A DNA stretch of 43,581 bases from assembly GCA_903927025.1 (NCBI GenBank), contig CAIYLG010000009.1, positions 1-43,581 on the forward strand, read 5' to 3'. The notes below the pieces were generated by a model. The model worked only from the letters and a program-made list of their open reading frames with translations. It had not been told where the DNA came from and did no database searches. A program made the position numbers and the translations under genes. Source of the stretch: an uncultured Armatimonadota bacterium. Its GTDB lineage: Bacteria; Armatimonadota; Fimbriimonadia; Fimbriimonadales; Fimbriimonadaceae. Each line of letters begins with the position of its first letter. Within the stretch, counting starts at the first letter, position 1. This document shows positions 1 through 8,244 of this stretch, piece after piece.

Positions 1-189
1 GCTGTCGTAGGCGTTGGCGGTGATGGCCTTGCCCTGGACTGCTGTTGCGAGTGCTCGAGCGTTGGTGTTGGCAGCGCCCTGTCGGCTGGCGTTAACCGAG
101 CTGAGGTAGGACGGGAGAGCGATCGCGGTCAAAATGCCGAGGATCAAAACGACGACGAGGAGTTCGATGAGTGTGAAACCTTTTTTCAT
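1..189 (-). CDS. Prepilin-type N-terminal methylation domain protein (partial)
   Basis: The gene starts at the ATG at 189-187 and runs off the left edge, so only the first 63 codons are visible. It begins MKKG|FTLIELLVVVLILGIL, the type IV pilin/pseudopilin signature: a short basic leader, the G|F cleavage site for prepilin peptidase, Glu at +5 of the mature protein and a long hydrophobic helix. This is followed by an N-terminal helix rich in Ala, Asn and Ser. Such proteins are processed and N-methylated at the inner membrane and assembled into type IV pili or type II secretion pseudopili. No clear Shine-Dalgarno precedes the ATG. The C-terminal globular domain lies outside the window, so pilin and pseudopilin cannot be told apart. 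The class is sure; the exact role is not. Confidence 0.9.
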   Translation of the reverse strand, partial: MKKGFTLIELLVVVLILGILTAIALPSYLSSVNASRQGAANTNARALATAVQGKAITANAYDS

Positions 190-294
190 GTTAGCTATAC
201 CATTAGAGGTCGGTAGCTAGGACCGCCTTCTGAGTAATAGATTGCAACACTTCAACAAACGCTTCCAGTCGCAATAACCGGGTCACGGACCGAC

Positions 295-314
295 GGTAAC
301 GCTTTCCCGTTACC
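295..314 (-). terminator. Weak hairpin downstream of the S9 peptidase gene
   Basis: GGTAACG (295-301) and CGTTACC (308-314) form a 7-bp stem with a 6-nt loop just after the stop codon of the peptidase gene on the minus strand. No U-tract follows on that strand, so it may be a weak terminator or an mRNA 3'-end stabiliser. Confidence 0.35.
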
Positions 315-332
315 CAGACCCAATAGCCAGCC

Positions 333-2948
333 TCATTCTCCTTTGTCCTTCATGTCAGCGGATCCAGAGTAGTTGTCCCCAATGAGGTGGCTGCAGAAGT
401 ATTCGTACAGCATCTCAGTGAAGTACGGTTGTAGATCTCCATAGCCGTGCGGCTTTCCAGGCATCACCATGTAGTCAAACCGCTTGTTGGCTCGAATCAG
501 AGCGTCCACCAGCCTAAACGTGCCTGCGTAGTGAACGTTATCATCCATGTCGCCATGGACCAGGAGCAGTTTTCCTTTAAGGTTTGCGGCGATCTCTGCA
601 TTAGTGGGAACGTGGATCTCAAAGCGAGTTGCAGCATCTGCTCCATCCTTCTTCACGACTTCAGTTGCTTGACCTCCATCAGTTGTTCCACCTTGCTGAC
701 GGCGACGCTGGCGAGCCTGGGGGTCTTCAGCCACGCCTTGTGAAAGGATTCGGTCGAGGATCACCGAGTCTTGGTAGGTCTGAGCAAAAGTCGCGTCGGC
801 ATCATCAGACTCTGTTTCATCTGGTGTTCCAGCAGCCTTTGCCACCGCGGCGGCCGCTACTTCACGCAATCCGTGGTACTGCTCGGACCAGTTCTGGTTG
901 TAGATGTTGTTGTCGTGGTTCCCGGAGCTGGAGACTCCAACCTTGAAGAAGTCATTGTAAGGTGGAAGAAGCATGGCGGCGGCAGTCATAAAGCCGCCCC
1001 CTGAATGTCCAAAAATGCCCACTCGGTCGGAATCAATCCAGGCGTACTTGGCGGCAAGCTGCTCAACGCCGGCTTTTTTGTCAGCGAGCCCATAGTCGCG
1101 CAGGTTGAAGTAGCCGTAAGTGTCGTATGCCTTAGACCTCTTAGGGTTTCCTCCTCGATTTCCAATCTGGATCACGATAAATCCGAGTTGAGCCAATCTC
1201 TGTGTCCCCGTATTCGCAGTGAAGGTCGTGTTGACGCTTTCGGTTTGGGGACCGGGATACACATTGAGAATGATTGGGTATTTCTTGCGCGGGTCAAAGT
1301 CAAAGGGCTTCCACATCGCCCCGTAGATGTCGGTAACACCATCTTCTGCTTTTACATGAAAGGTTTCCGGCATCTTCCAGCCAGTTTCTCTAAGTCGACT
1401 GAGGTCGGTCGATTCCAACTCCATCACTACCTTGCCGTTATCGTTCCGCACAACGGAAACAGGTGCAAGATCGACCCGTGAATAGGTATCGACCGCAAAT
1501 GAGTGGTTCTTGGGAGAAAGCACCGTGCTGTGGTCCCCGTCACCACTGTCCAGAACTGTCAGATCGGTGCCATCAAGTTTTGCCCGGTAAAGGTGAGCGA
1601 ACGTAGGGTTTTGGTCGGCCTCGCGCCCGTTGCCACGCAACCAAACCAGATGACGGTCTGCATCCAATTCCACGATTGCGTCCGTTCGGAATGGCTCCGT
1701 AGTAATCGCATTCTTCAACTTGCCGTCGTTGGAGTAAAGATAGTATCGGCCCCAACCCGAACGCTCAGACCACCAAATGAGGTCTCCGCCTGGTTTGAGA
1801 TACTTGACTGGCTGAGATCCGATAAAGCCTGTTTCGGTTTCCTCCGTGATAAGTGGTTTGACCGTGTTGAGCTTTGTATCGAGGTCGCAGAATTCGAGGT
1901 GGCGCTGCAGGCGGTCTCTCCTAACAAAGCGGAGGTGGTCAGTAGATTCGACCCAGTTCAAATTGAACAGCTGCTGGTCTTTCCACTTCTCAACCTTCAT
2001 CCGCTGGAGCTGCTTGGAATCCCGATGGAAAACGTACAGTTCGGTTTGCCGAACGTCAACGTCTCCAGGCATCGCATACTTATACGTAACAAGAGCGGGC
2101 CTTGGAGTGGCGAGGGAATTGACTAGGAAAAGCTCCTTAACCTTACGCGTATCGAATCGTTCGATGCTGAACGACTTGGAGTCAGTTGACCATTCTGCGT
2201 TGACGCGAATGCGCTTTTCTTTGACACCCGCCGCGGCGGTGCCAAAACCGTAGTATTTCTCCCCATCCCTAGTGAGCTGAACGGGCTTATCCTCTGCAGA
2301 CATCTCTGCAAAGTACAGGTTCTCGTCTTGAGCATACACATAAGCCTTTTTATCGGGAGACATGACGCGGAAGTTTTCGGTTGCTGGGGGTGCTGCACCC
2401 GCTCGATTGCCTTGCCTCCCGCCGCGTCCCTGTGCTGGCGGAGTCTCGTCTTCGGGAGGATCGTTCGGGCCAGGTTTACCGAGGGACGTTAGCTTTCCCG
2501 TTTCCCACACGTACTCATAGCGAATGCCGTCGAGCAGAAACCTGAATGCCTTTCCATCCTTTGTGAAGGTCAGAGTTGTGATCGGAAGATTGGTGCTGTC
2601 AAATGGTTTGTGTGCGAGTTCGGATAGCTGGCTTGCCATCTTTGCCGCGTCGAATAGAGGCTTTTTGGAGCGTGCTCTAGGATCAACGCGGACGAATCTC
2701 GTCCCGTTGCTGTCTTTCCAGCTGTACCAGAACACGTCTGTGTCATTGATCCAGTGCGGCACTAGGCTCGTTGAATAGACGTACTGGTTGATGTACTCAG
2801 TGGAGAACCGCGCTTCCAGCTTCCAATTGGCGTGATTAATTGGCTTGGGAAGCGTGTCTGCTGAGCAGATAGAGAAGATAGCGAACGACGCCGAGAGTCC
2901 AGCGAAGAGGGAGAGGCAGGGTTCTGAGGTCCCGGGCAAGTACCGCAT
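333..2948 (-). CDS. S9 family (DPP-IV-like) exported serine peptidase
   Basis: 871 aa. An N-terminal hydrophobic signal segment (about residues 12-28) indicates export. A long beta-propeller-like region follows (DPP-IV N-terminal type, with repeated WSTD/DGK-like blades), then a C-terminal alpha/beta-hydrolase domain. The catalytic triad is readable: Ser649 in GHSGGG, Asp802 in HGDMDDNVH and His834 in GKPHGYG, with the order and spacing of prolyl oligopeptidase clan SC enzymes. These enzymes release dipeptides or cleave oligopeptides after Pro/Ala. Two low-complexity inserts (Gly/Arg/Pro-rich near residue 175; Gln/Arg/Gly-rich near residue 750) look like surface loops. No Shine-Dalgarno is visible; a GATAAT box lies 6 nt before the ATG, suggesting a leaderless mRNA. 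It is divergent from the beta-lactamase-family gene at 3073. Family assignment is firm; the exact substrate is unknown. Confidence 0.93.
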   Translation of the reverse strand: MRYLPGTSEPCLSLFAGLSASFAIFSICSADTLPKPINHANWKLEARFSTEYINQYVYSTSLVPHWINDTDVFWYSWKDSNGTRFVRVDPRARSKKPLFDAAKMASQLSELAHKPFDSTNLPITTLTFTKDGKAFRFLLDGIRYEYVWETGKLTSLGKPGPNDPPEDETPPAQGRGGRQGNRAGAAPPATENFRVMSPDKKAYVYAQDENLYFAEMSAEDKPVQLTRDGEKYYGFGTAAAGVKEKRIRVNAEWSTDSKSFSIERFDTRKVKELFLVNSLATPRPALVTYKYAMPGDVDVRQTELYVFHRDSKQLQRMKVEKWKDQQLFNLNWVESTDHLRFVRRDRLQRHLEFCDLDTKLNTVKPLITEETETGFIGSQPVKYLKPGGDLIWWSERSGWGRYYLYSNDGKLKNAITTEPFRTDAIVELDADRHLVWLRGNGREADQNPTFAHLYRAKLDGTDLTVLDSGDGDHSTVLSPKNHSFAVDTYSRVDLAPVSVVRNDNGKVVMELESTDLSRLRETGWKMPETFHVKAEDGVTDIYGAMWKPFDFDPRKKYPIILNVYPGPQTESVNTTFTANTGTQRLAQLGFIVIQIGNRGGNPKRSKAYDTYGYFNLRDYGLADKKAGVEQLAAKYAWIDSDRVGIFGHSGGGFMTAAAMLLPPYNDFFKVGVSSSGNHDNNIYNQNWSEQYHGLREVAAAAVAKAAGTPDETESDDADATFAQTYQDSVILDRILSQGVAEDPQARQRRRQQGGTTDGGQATEVVKKDGADAATRFEIHVPTNAEIAANLKGKLLLVHGDMDDNVHYAGTFRLVDALIRANKRFDYMVMPGKPHGYGDLQPYFTEMLYEYFCSHLIGDNYSGSADMKDKGE

Positions 2949-2954
2949 CGAACA

Positions 2955-2985
2955 ATTATCGGGCGTAGCCCCAGTGGGAGGTCAA
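2955..2985 (-). promoter_or_regulatory. Candidate leaderless promoter of the S9 peptidase gene
   Basis: On the minus strand, TTGACC (2985-2980) and GATAAT (2960-2955) are separated by 19 bp. GATAAT ends 6 nt before the ATG at 2948, which would place the transcription start at or next to the start codon. The spacer is longer than ideal. Confidence 0.45.
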
Positions 2986-3072
2986 GGGTATGAAGTTTTT
3001 AACCTTCTTGATCAGTCAAATCCTCTCTGTTTCCGCGAAGGAAACGCCTTGGACGCAATTAAGGTCAACTAG

Positions 3073-4566
3073 ATGAGAATGTGTTCAACTGCCAAGATCC
3101 CTATCGCATCGTTGATTGCCGCCGCCGTAACCGTAATGGGACAAGCAAGTAGCCCTCAAACAGGCGCCCATGATGGCGTTGCAAGAGTTATTTCTGGTTT
3201 GGTTGCAGCACTCAATTCAAAGAGCGAGTCGGTCATGACTCAGTTTGTGAATTCAAACTTGGTGTCAAACGCTCCTGTTGAGCAACGAGTAAAGCGCTGG
3301 ATGGGTTTGGCAGAGAACGGTGCACCTTTCAAAATCGTACGAGAGCTTGAGTGGTCCAATGACCAGTCCACCTCAATTCTTGTCGATCGCCTCGGAAATC
3401 GAATTGCATTGATATCTCACTTCGAGGCTCAGCCAAGGGTCAAGCTGCTTGGAATTCAACTTGCCCCCGCATACACCAGAGAGGGTCTCGCCCCCGAACT
3501 TGCGAACTGGACCAACCTCGCCAACTTGTCGGCGAAAATTGCCAAAAAGTCGCAAGCTCCCGCGATGGGGATTGCGATGATCAGAAGAGGAGTTCCAAGT
3601 GAGGTCGCAACAGGCGTGACGAAAGTCGGTGGCAAAATCCACGTTCTGCCGGGGCAAGTTTGGAGCATCGGCTCGATTGGGAAGCCGTTGTGTGCGACTG
3701 TCATCGGTAGGCTCATCGAACTGGGGCGACTTCGTTGGAACGAAACGTTGAAGGAGGCGTTGCCTTCAGTTGCGATGAATTCGGACTGTGCTCAAATCAC
3801 CTTGGAGCAACTGATGCATCACCGAGGTGGGATTCGTCCGGATCTTGGATTCAAGGAGGCAGAAGTTAGGGCCATCGTTGGCGAGGCAAAGTCACCTTCT
3901 CAAATCCGAGCGAACTACGGCAGGGACATTCTGAAGCAGAAGCCAGTGGTGCCCCCCGGATCGCAGTTCATTTACTCAAACGCCGGATACGCAGTCCTGT
4001 CACTTGTGGCGGAGAAGGCCTATGGCAAAAGCTATGAGCAGATCCTCAAGGACCTGGTTTTTAAGCCTCTTGGACTCGACCACAGTTTCACTGGCACTGA
4101 TAAGCTTCCAACGGCTCGACCTTCTGGCCATACCGATGATGGATATAAGCTAACTCCTCAGGATGCCACCGGACCCATGGAATTCATGTTCGCCGGGGCC
4201 GGGGGTGGCATATACATGTCCGTGGGTGACCTTGCCCGATTTGGTCAAGCCCACCTCATTGGGCTCAACGGTAAAGACGGCTTTATGAAGGCCGCAACCG
4301 TACTCCGTTTACACAGCGGCGAAGCCGAAGGACAGCGGTTGCCCAGAAAATACGCCTGTGGTTGGGGGATTGAAACTCTACCGAACATGGAGCCATTTCA
4401 TGGGCACAACGGCTCTAATGGGACCATGCGCGCTGAGTTGGCGATCTTTCCCAGTGCCGGTTTGGTTGTGGCTGCCGCCGTCAATCGAGGCGGGGAAGCC
4501 GAGCCATCCCCAGCCATGGAGGCGGTTCTAGCTATCGGTGCCCGATATGCTCCGCGATCTAAGTGA
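3073..4566 (+). CDS. Class C beta-lactamase-family serine hydrolase
   Basis: 497 aa with an N-terminal hydrophobic segment (about residues 8-25) consistent with export. An N-terminal region of about 150 residues carries no recognised motif and may be a DUF3887/NTF2-like accessory domain. The penicillin-binding-fold domain follows with its three active-site motifs in order: Ser201-Ile-Gly-Lys204 (SxxK nucleophile), Tyr301-Ser-Asn303 (YxN) and His443-Gly-His-Asn-Gly447 (the HxG counterpart of KTG). Such enzymes include esterases, D-aminopeptidases and beta-lactamases; HxG instead of KTG argues more for an esterase/peptidase than a true antibiotic-hydrolysing AmpC. An AAGG about 8 nt before the ATG may serve as ribosome-binding site. 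The next gene starts in the other reading frame at or just after this stop codon. Confidence 0.9.
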   Translation: MRMCSTAKIPIASLIAAAVTVMGQASSPQTGAHDGVARVISGLVAALNSKSESVMTQFVNSNLVSNAPVEQRVKRWMGLAENGAPFKIVRELEWSNDQSTSILVDRLGNRIALISHFEAQPRVKLLGIQLAPAYTREGLAPELANWTNLANLSAKIAKKSQAPAMGIAMIRRGVPSEVATGVTKVGGKIHVLPGQVWSIGSIGKPLCATVIGRLIELGRLRWNETLKEALPSVAMNSDCAQITLEQLMHHRGGIRPDLGFKEAEVRAIVGEAKSPSQIRANYGRDILKQKPVVPPGSQFIYSNAGYAVLSLVAEKAYGKSYEQILKDLVFKPLGLDHSFTGTDKLPTARPSGHTDDGYKLTPQDATGPMEFMFAGAGGGIYMSVGDLARFGQAHLIGLNGKDGFMKAATVLRLHSGEAEGQRLPRKYACGWGIETLPNMEPFHGHNGSNGTMRAELAIFPSAGLVVAAAVNRGGEAEPSPAMEAVLAIGARYAPRSK

Positions 4567-4585
4567 AAACGCCGCTTCATTCTCA

Positions 4586-5590
4586 GTGTATTCTCGGGCA
4601 GTGATTGCATTCACTGCTTTGATTGCCGCAGCGGCGATGAGCCACACTGCTGCTCCACTGAAAATGTCAGGGTGGGTTATCTTCGATGATGACGGCACCT
4701 CCTACGCAACATTTAAGAAGCATGCCGCCCAGTTGGATGCGGTGAGCTTTTCTTGGATCGGCTGTGATCAAAAAGGTGTGATCAAGGAGCATGCACGTCC
4801 AACGGCGGCAGAAAAGGCTGAGATCGTCAGAATTTCTAAGAAAACTGGCGTCAAGGTCTACGCGATGGCAGTCAATGAAGGATTTACTCCGGCTGGATTG
4901 GAAGTTGCGATGGCGACAACAGAAGGCATGAAGGCGCATGCAGATGCGTTGGTGAAGATCGCCCTAGCTGCCGGAATTGACGGGATCGACCTCGACTATG
5001 AATCGCTTAAGGCTTCTGACAGGAAGAACTTCACGACACTTGTTGAAACCATCTGCAGAGCTGCCCACTCAAAGGGCCTCAGAGTAGTGATCGCGGTCCA
5101 CTCTAAGGAATCTGAACCTGGAACTTGGGACGGACCCATCGCGCAGGATTTCGCTGCCCTCGGTAAAGTCGTTGACTCGGTTCGAGTCATGACTTATGAC
5201 AATCACTGGGAAACCAGCGAAGCAGGTCCGATTGCTCCGCCGGATTGGGTGGCTTCGGTGATGAAGTTCTCTGCAACGCAGATTGCTCCGGGAAAGCTAG
5301 AGATGGGCATACCTGGTTATGGATACGACTGGCTAGACAAGAAAGCGAATGGGATCTCGTGGGCGCAATGGAGCCAGCTTCTCGCGGATAACGGCCCGGC
5401 GACTCGCGACAGTGCAAGTCACGAGATGGTGCTGAAGTACAAAGGACGAACCGTTTTCTTCTCAGATGCACAGAGCAATGTTCCGAAGTTTCCAATCGCC
5501 AGGAATCTTGGACTTAGGGGATTCGCTCTTTGGAGACTTGGTGCGGAAGATCCAAGGCTGTGGGACTTCTTTGACAGATTGAAAAAGTAA
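4586..5590 (+). CDS. GH18-like exported glycosidase
   Basis: About 334 aa from the GTG at 4586. The frame is open further upstream to an ATG at 4538 that would overlap the preceding gene by 29 nt. I prefer 4586 because it gives a compact signal peptide (MYSRAVIAFTALIAAAAMSH) instead of a long acidic leader. A third option is the GTG at 4601, which has a TATTCT box 6 nt before it. The fold is a (beta/alpha)8 barrel of glycoside hydrolase family 18: the signature DGIDLDYE carries Asp132, Asp135, Asp137 and the catalytic acid Glu139. YaaH/spore-cortex-lytic and chitinase-like proteins share this pattern. Later barrel strands are visible as VRVMTYDNHW and LEMGIPGYGYDW, and the end as GLRGFALWRLGAEDP. 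The likely substrate is a beta-1,4-linked N-acetylglucosamine polymer (chitin or peptidoglycan), but this is inference. Confidence 0.85.
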   Translation: MYSRAVIAFTALIAAAAMSHTAAPLKMSGWVIFDDDGTSYATFKKHAAQLDAVSFSWIGCDQKGVIKEHARPTAAEKAEIVRISKKTGVKVYAMAVNEGFTPAGLEVAMATTEGMKAHADALVKIALAAGIDGIDLDYESLKASDRKNFTTLVETICRAAHSKGLRVVIAVHSKESEPGTWDGPIAQDFAALGKVVDSVRVMTYDNHWETSEAGPIAPPDWVASVMKFSATQIAPGKLEMGIPGYGYDWLDKKANGISWAQWSQLLADNGPATRDSASHEMVLKYKGRTVFFSDAQSNVPKFPIARNLGLRGFALWRLGAEDPRLWDFFDRLKK

Positions 5591-5666
5591 CCGCTCACTA
5601 GGGATTGCCGTTTATGAAGCGGCAAAACCACACCGCGCTTCAAACCTAATTACGCTAAAATCAAGC

Positions 5667-5685
5667 CCGGCCTTCGCGTGGCCGG
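5667..5685 (+). promoter_or_regulatory. Leader hairpin touching the Shine-Dalgarno of the sugar ABC operon
   Basis: CCGGCC (5667-5672) and GGCCGG (5680-5685) form a 6-bp GC stem with a 7-nt loop. Its right arm overlaps the GGAGAG ribosome-binding site in front of the ATG at 5700, so folding could limit translation. A second inverted repeat, TTGCCG/CGGCAA (5605-5610 and 5620-5625), lies upstream and could be an operator or the end of the preceding transcript. A TAAAAT box sits at 5656-5661 without a convincing -35 element. Confidence 0.35.
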
Positions 5686-5699
5686 AGAGAGCTTCGAGG

Positions 5700-6740
5700 A
5701 TGATGACTAAGAAACTTCCGCTTCAACTGATCGCCATGGGAATGGTGGCCCTTTTTGCCGCGGGCTGCGGCAGCGGCTCATCGACGGACGGAGACAAGTC
5801 CGCTTCAACCGGAGGCAGCTCGGCGGGTAGTTCTACCCCTGGTGCAGGCGGTGACAAGAAGCCGTTGACCCTTGCCTTCGTAACTAACAATGCGTCTGAC
5901 TATTGGACGATTGCCCGTAAGGGAGTAGAGAAGGCGGAAAAGGAAGACCCTACCGTAAAGGTCGAATTCAAGATGCCAGCCAATGGAAGCGCTGCCGAGC
6001 AGAAGGAGATCTTTGACGACCTCCTTGCAAAGGGTGTTCAGGGAATTGCTGTGAGTCCAAAGGATCCTGCCAACCAGGTGGAAATGATCAACAGCGCCGC
6101 CAAAAAGGCACTGATCTTCACTCAGGACAGCGACGCCGCCAACACGGATCGAGCTTGCTACATTGGCACCGATAACTTTGCCGCTGGAAAGCAGGCAGGC
6201 GAAGAGCTAAAGAAGGCACTCCCCGGCGGCGGAAAGATCATGTTCTTCGTGGGATCCAAGGATGCCCAGAACGCCAAGGATCGATACGATGGTATTCAGG
6301 CTGCTCTGAAAGGTTCCAACATTGTAACGGTTGATATTCGAACCGACGAAGCAGACCACGCCAAGGCTAAGACCAATGTGAGTGACGCGATCGTCGCGAA
6401 CCCCGACCTAGTCGGTTTGGTTGGCCTGTGGAGCTACAACGGCCCAGCCATTCACAACGCCCTAAAGGATGCAGGAAAGCTTGGCAAGATCAAGATCGTC
6501 TGCTTTGACGAGGAGGACGAGACCCTCGCGGGCGTCAAGGACGGCACTATCAGCGCCACCATCGTTCAGCAACCCTTTGAGTTTGGTTACCAGGCCGTCA
6601 AAATCATGGCAAAGGTGCTTCGCGGAGACAAGTCGGACGTTCCGGCATCCAAGCAGAAGTTCGTCGAGACGAAGGTTATCAGCAAGGACACTGTTGACGC
6701 CTTTGCCGACAATCTGAAGAAGCAGCGCGCAGGAGGCTAA
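5700..6740 (+). CDS. Sugar ABC transporter substrate-binding lipoprotein (CUT2, ribose-type)
   Basis: 346 aa. A lipoprotein signal peptide ends in the lipobox LFAAGC with the acylated Cys23, followed by a Gly/Ser/Thr-rich linker of about 30 residues. The rest is a periplasmic-binding-protein type 1 fold (Peripla_BP_4): LTLAFVTNNASDYW opens the first strand, GIAVSPKDPAN and CYIGTDNFAAGKQAGEEL mark the ligand cleft, and GLWSYNGPAIHNALKDAG with VCFDEEDE lies in the second lobe. This protein captures a monosaccharide or polyol and delivers it to the permease. It heads a three-gene operon: its stop is 1 nt from the CTG start of the ATPase, whose Shine-Dalgarno lies inside its last codons. CUT2 relatives handle ribose, xylose, galactose or inositol; the substrate cannot be fixed from sequence. 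Confidence 0.93.
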   Translation: MMTKKLPLQLIAMGMVALFAAGCGSGSSTDGDKSASTGGSSAGSSTPGAGGDKKPLTLAFVTNNASDYWTIARKGVEKAEKEDPTVKVEFKMPANGSAAEQKEIFDDLLAKGVQGIAVSPKDPANQVEMINSAAKKALIFTQDSDAANTDRACYIGTDNFAAGKQAGEELKKALPGGGKIMFFVGSKDAQNAKDRYDGIQAALKGSNIVTVDIRTDEADHAKAKTNVSDAIVANPDLVGLVGLWSYNGPAIHNALKDAGKLGKIKIVCFDEEDETLAGVKDGTISATIVQQPFEFGYQAVKIMAKVLRGDKSDVPASKQKFVETKVISKDTVDAFADNLKKQRAGG

Positions 6741-6744
6741 CCTG
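6731..6744 (+). promoter_or_regulatory. Shine-Dalgarno AGGAGG followed by a CTG start codon
   Basis: A perfect AGGAGG (6731-6736) is followed after 5 nt by CTG (6742-6744). No ATG, GTG or TTG exists in this frame between the upstream stop (TGA at 6715) and the GTG at 6844. Starting at 6844 would remove the first strands of the nucleotide-binding domain, so CTG is the most plausible initiator. Confidence 0.75.
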
Positions 6745-8244
6745 GCCGAGGCGAAGCCGCTCATTGAAGTCCGGGGTGCCGTAAAGCGGTACCCCGGCGT
6801 CACCGCCTTAGGCGGCGTTTCTCTCACCATATATCCGGGCGAGGTGGTTGCCCTGATTGGAGAGAACGGCGCTGGCAAATCGACCTTGATGAAGATCTTG
6901 GGCGGACTTGTGATCCCTGATGTGGGCGAAGTCCTGATGGAAGGTCAAGCCGTCCAACTCGGGTCAGTCAACGATGCAATTAGCCTTGGCATTGGCTTGA
7001 TCCACCAGGAGCTCAACACACTGGACAACATTGACGTTGCCGGCAACGTGTTCCTTGGAAGAGAGCCTCGGAAGTTCGGCCTCCTCGATCGTGCCACCAT
7101 GCGCAGGGATGCCGAGACCCTGCTTGCCCGGTTAGGTTTGCCCATCTCTGTGGACACTCCCCTAGATCGGCTGTCGCTGGCCCAGAAGCAGATGGTAGAA
7201 ATAGCGAAGGCACTTTCCTTGAACGCAAAGGTCCTCATCATGGATGAGCCAACCTCCAGCCTGACCCTTACGGAAACCGAGCAGCTGCTGAAGATCGTGG
7301 AAGATCTGCGAACTCAGGGAGTGGGAATCGTCTACATTTCGCACCGACTCAGCGAAGTTATCCAAATTGCTGATCGAGTGGTTGCGATGCGAGATGGCCA
7401 AAACGCCGGAAATCTTGCAAAGCAGGAAATCACCCACGATGCGATGGTCCGACTGATGGTAGGCAGAGATTTGGAAAGGACGTCACGCGCCCCGTCTAAT
7501 GTCACCGCGAAAGAATGCCTTCAGGTACGAGACCTACGCACCGCCCGGTACCCCGGAAAGTCAGTCACATTTGAAGCTCGTGCCGGTGAAATCCTTTGCC
7601 TTGCCGGATTGGTTGGTGCGGGCCGGTCAGAAGTTGTCCAAGCGATATTCGGCACCGACCCTGCTTTGGGCGGGACAGTGACCTTGGACGGAGAGCCGAT
7701 TCCTTTAGGGAATCCCAAGAAGACAATTGATGCAGGCGTGTGCTTAGTTCCTGAAGATCGTCGGCATGTTGGGCTCATCGTGGAGTGGAGTGTCAAGACG
7801 AACATCACTCTCCCCGGCTTGGAAAAGTTTGCGCACTTTGGCGTGGTACGCCAGCGCGAAGAATTGGCGGCTGCATCGACGCAGTCCAAAACGCTAGGAG
7901 TCAAGACGCCGACGGTGGAAGGTCTTGTTGCAAACCTCAGCGGTGGCAATCAGCAAAAGGTTGTCGTTGGGAAGTGGATGCTGCAGAACCCCAAGGTGCT
8001 TATCTTGGATGAACCGACTCGCGGAGTCGACGTCGGAGCAAAGGCAGAAATCTACGAACTCATGCGACACCTCGCAAATCAGGGGGTGGCCATCCTGATG
8101 GTCAGCAGCGATATGGAAGAAGTGTTGGGAGTCAGTGATCGGGTAGCGGTAATGCATGAGGGCGCAATAACGGGTGTCCTAAACATCGATCAATTTAGCG
8201 AAGAGGCGATCATGCAGCTTGCAGTCGGTAAGGTGGCCGCGTGA
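6742..8244 (+). CDS. Sugar ABC transporter ATPase, duplicated domain (RbsA/MglA type)
   Basis: 500 aa when started at CTG 6742, the usual length for this family. The first domain begins PLIEVRGAVKRYPGVTAL, then Walker A GENGAGKST (about 40-48), signature LSLAQKQ and Walker B LIMDEPTSSL. The second domain has the degenerate Walker A GLVGAGRSE typical of RbsA-type proteins, the signature LSGGNQQK and Walker B LILDEPTRGVD. Two fused nucleotide-binding domains define the CUT2 class, so this single chain powers the RbsC-like permease encoded next. The stop overlaps the GTG start of the permease gene by 4 nt (GTGA), implying translational coupling. The CTG start is supported by a perfect Shine-Dalgarno and by homology upstream of every standard start codon. 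A gene caller that refuses CTG will truncate the protein by 34 residues. Confidence 0.95.
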   Translation: MAEAKPLIEVRGAVKRYPGVTALGGVSLTIYPGEVVALIGENGAGKSTLMKILGGLVIPDVGEVLMEGQAVQLGSVNDAISLGIGLIHQELNTLDNIDVAGNVFLGREPRKFGLLDRATMRRDAETLLARLGLPISVDTPLDRLSLAQKQMVEIAKALSLNAKVLIMDEPTSSLTLTETEQLLKIVEDLRTQGVGIVYISHRLSEVIQIADRVVAMRDGQNAGNLAKQEITHDAMVRLMVGRDLERTSRAPSNVTAKECLQVRDLRTARYPGKSVTFEARAGEILCLAGLVGAGRSEVVQAIFGTDPALGGTVTLDGEPIPLGNPKKTIDAGVCLVPEDRRHVGLIVEWSVKTNITLPGLEKFAHFGVVRQREELAAASTQSKTLGVKTPTVEGLVANLSGGNQQKVVVGKWMLQNPKVLILDEPTRGVDVGAKAEIYELMRHLANQGVAILMVSSDMEEVLGVSDRVAVMHEGAITGVLNIDQFSEEAIMQLAVGKVAA

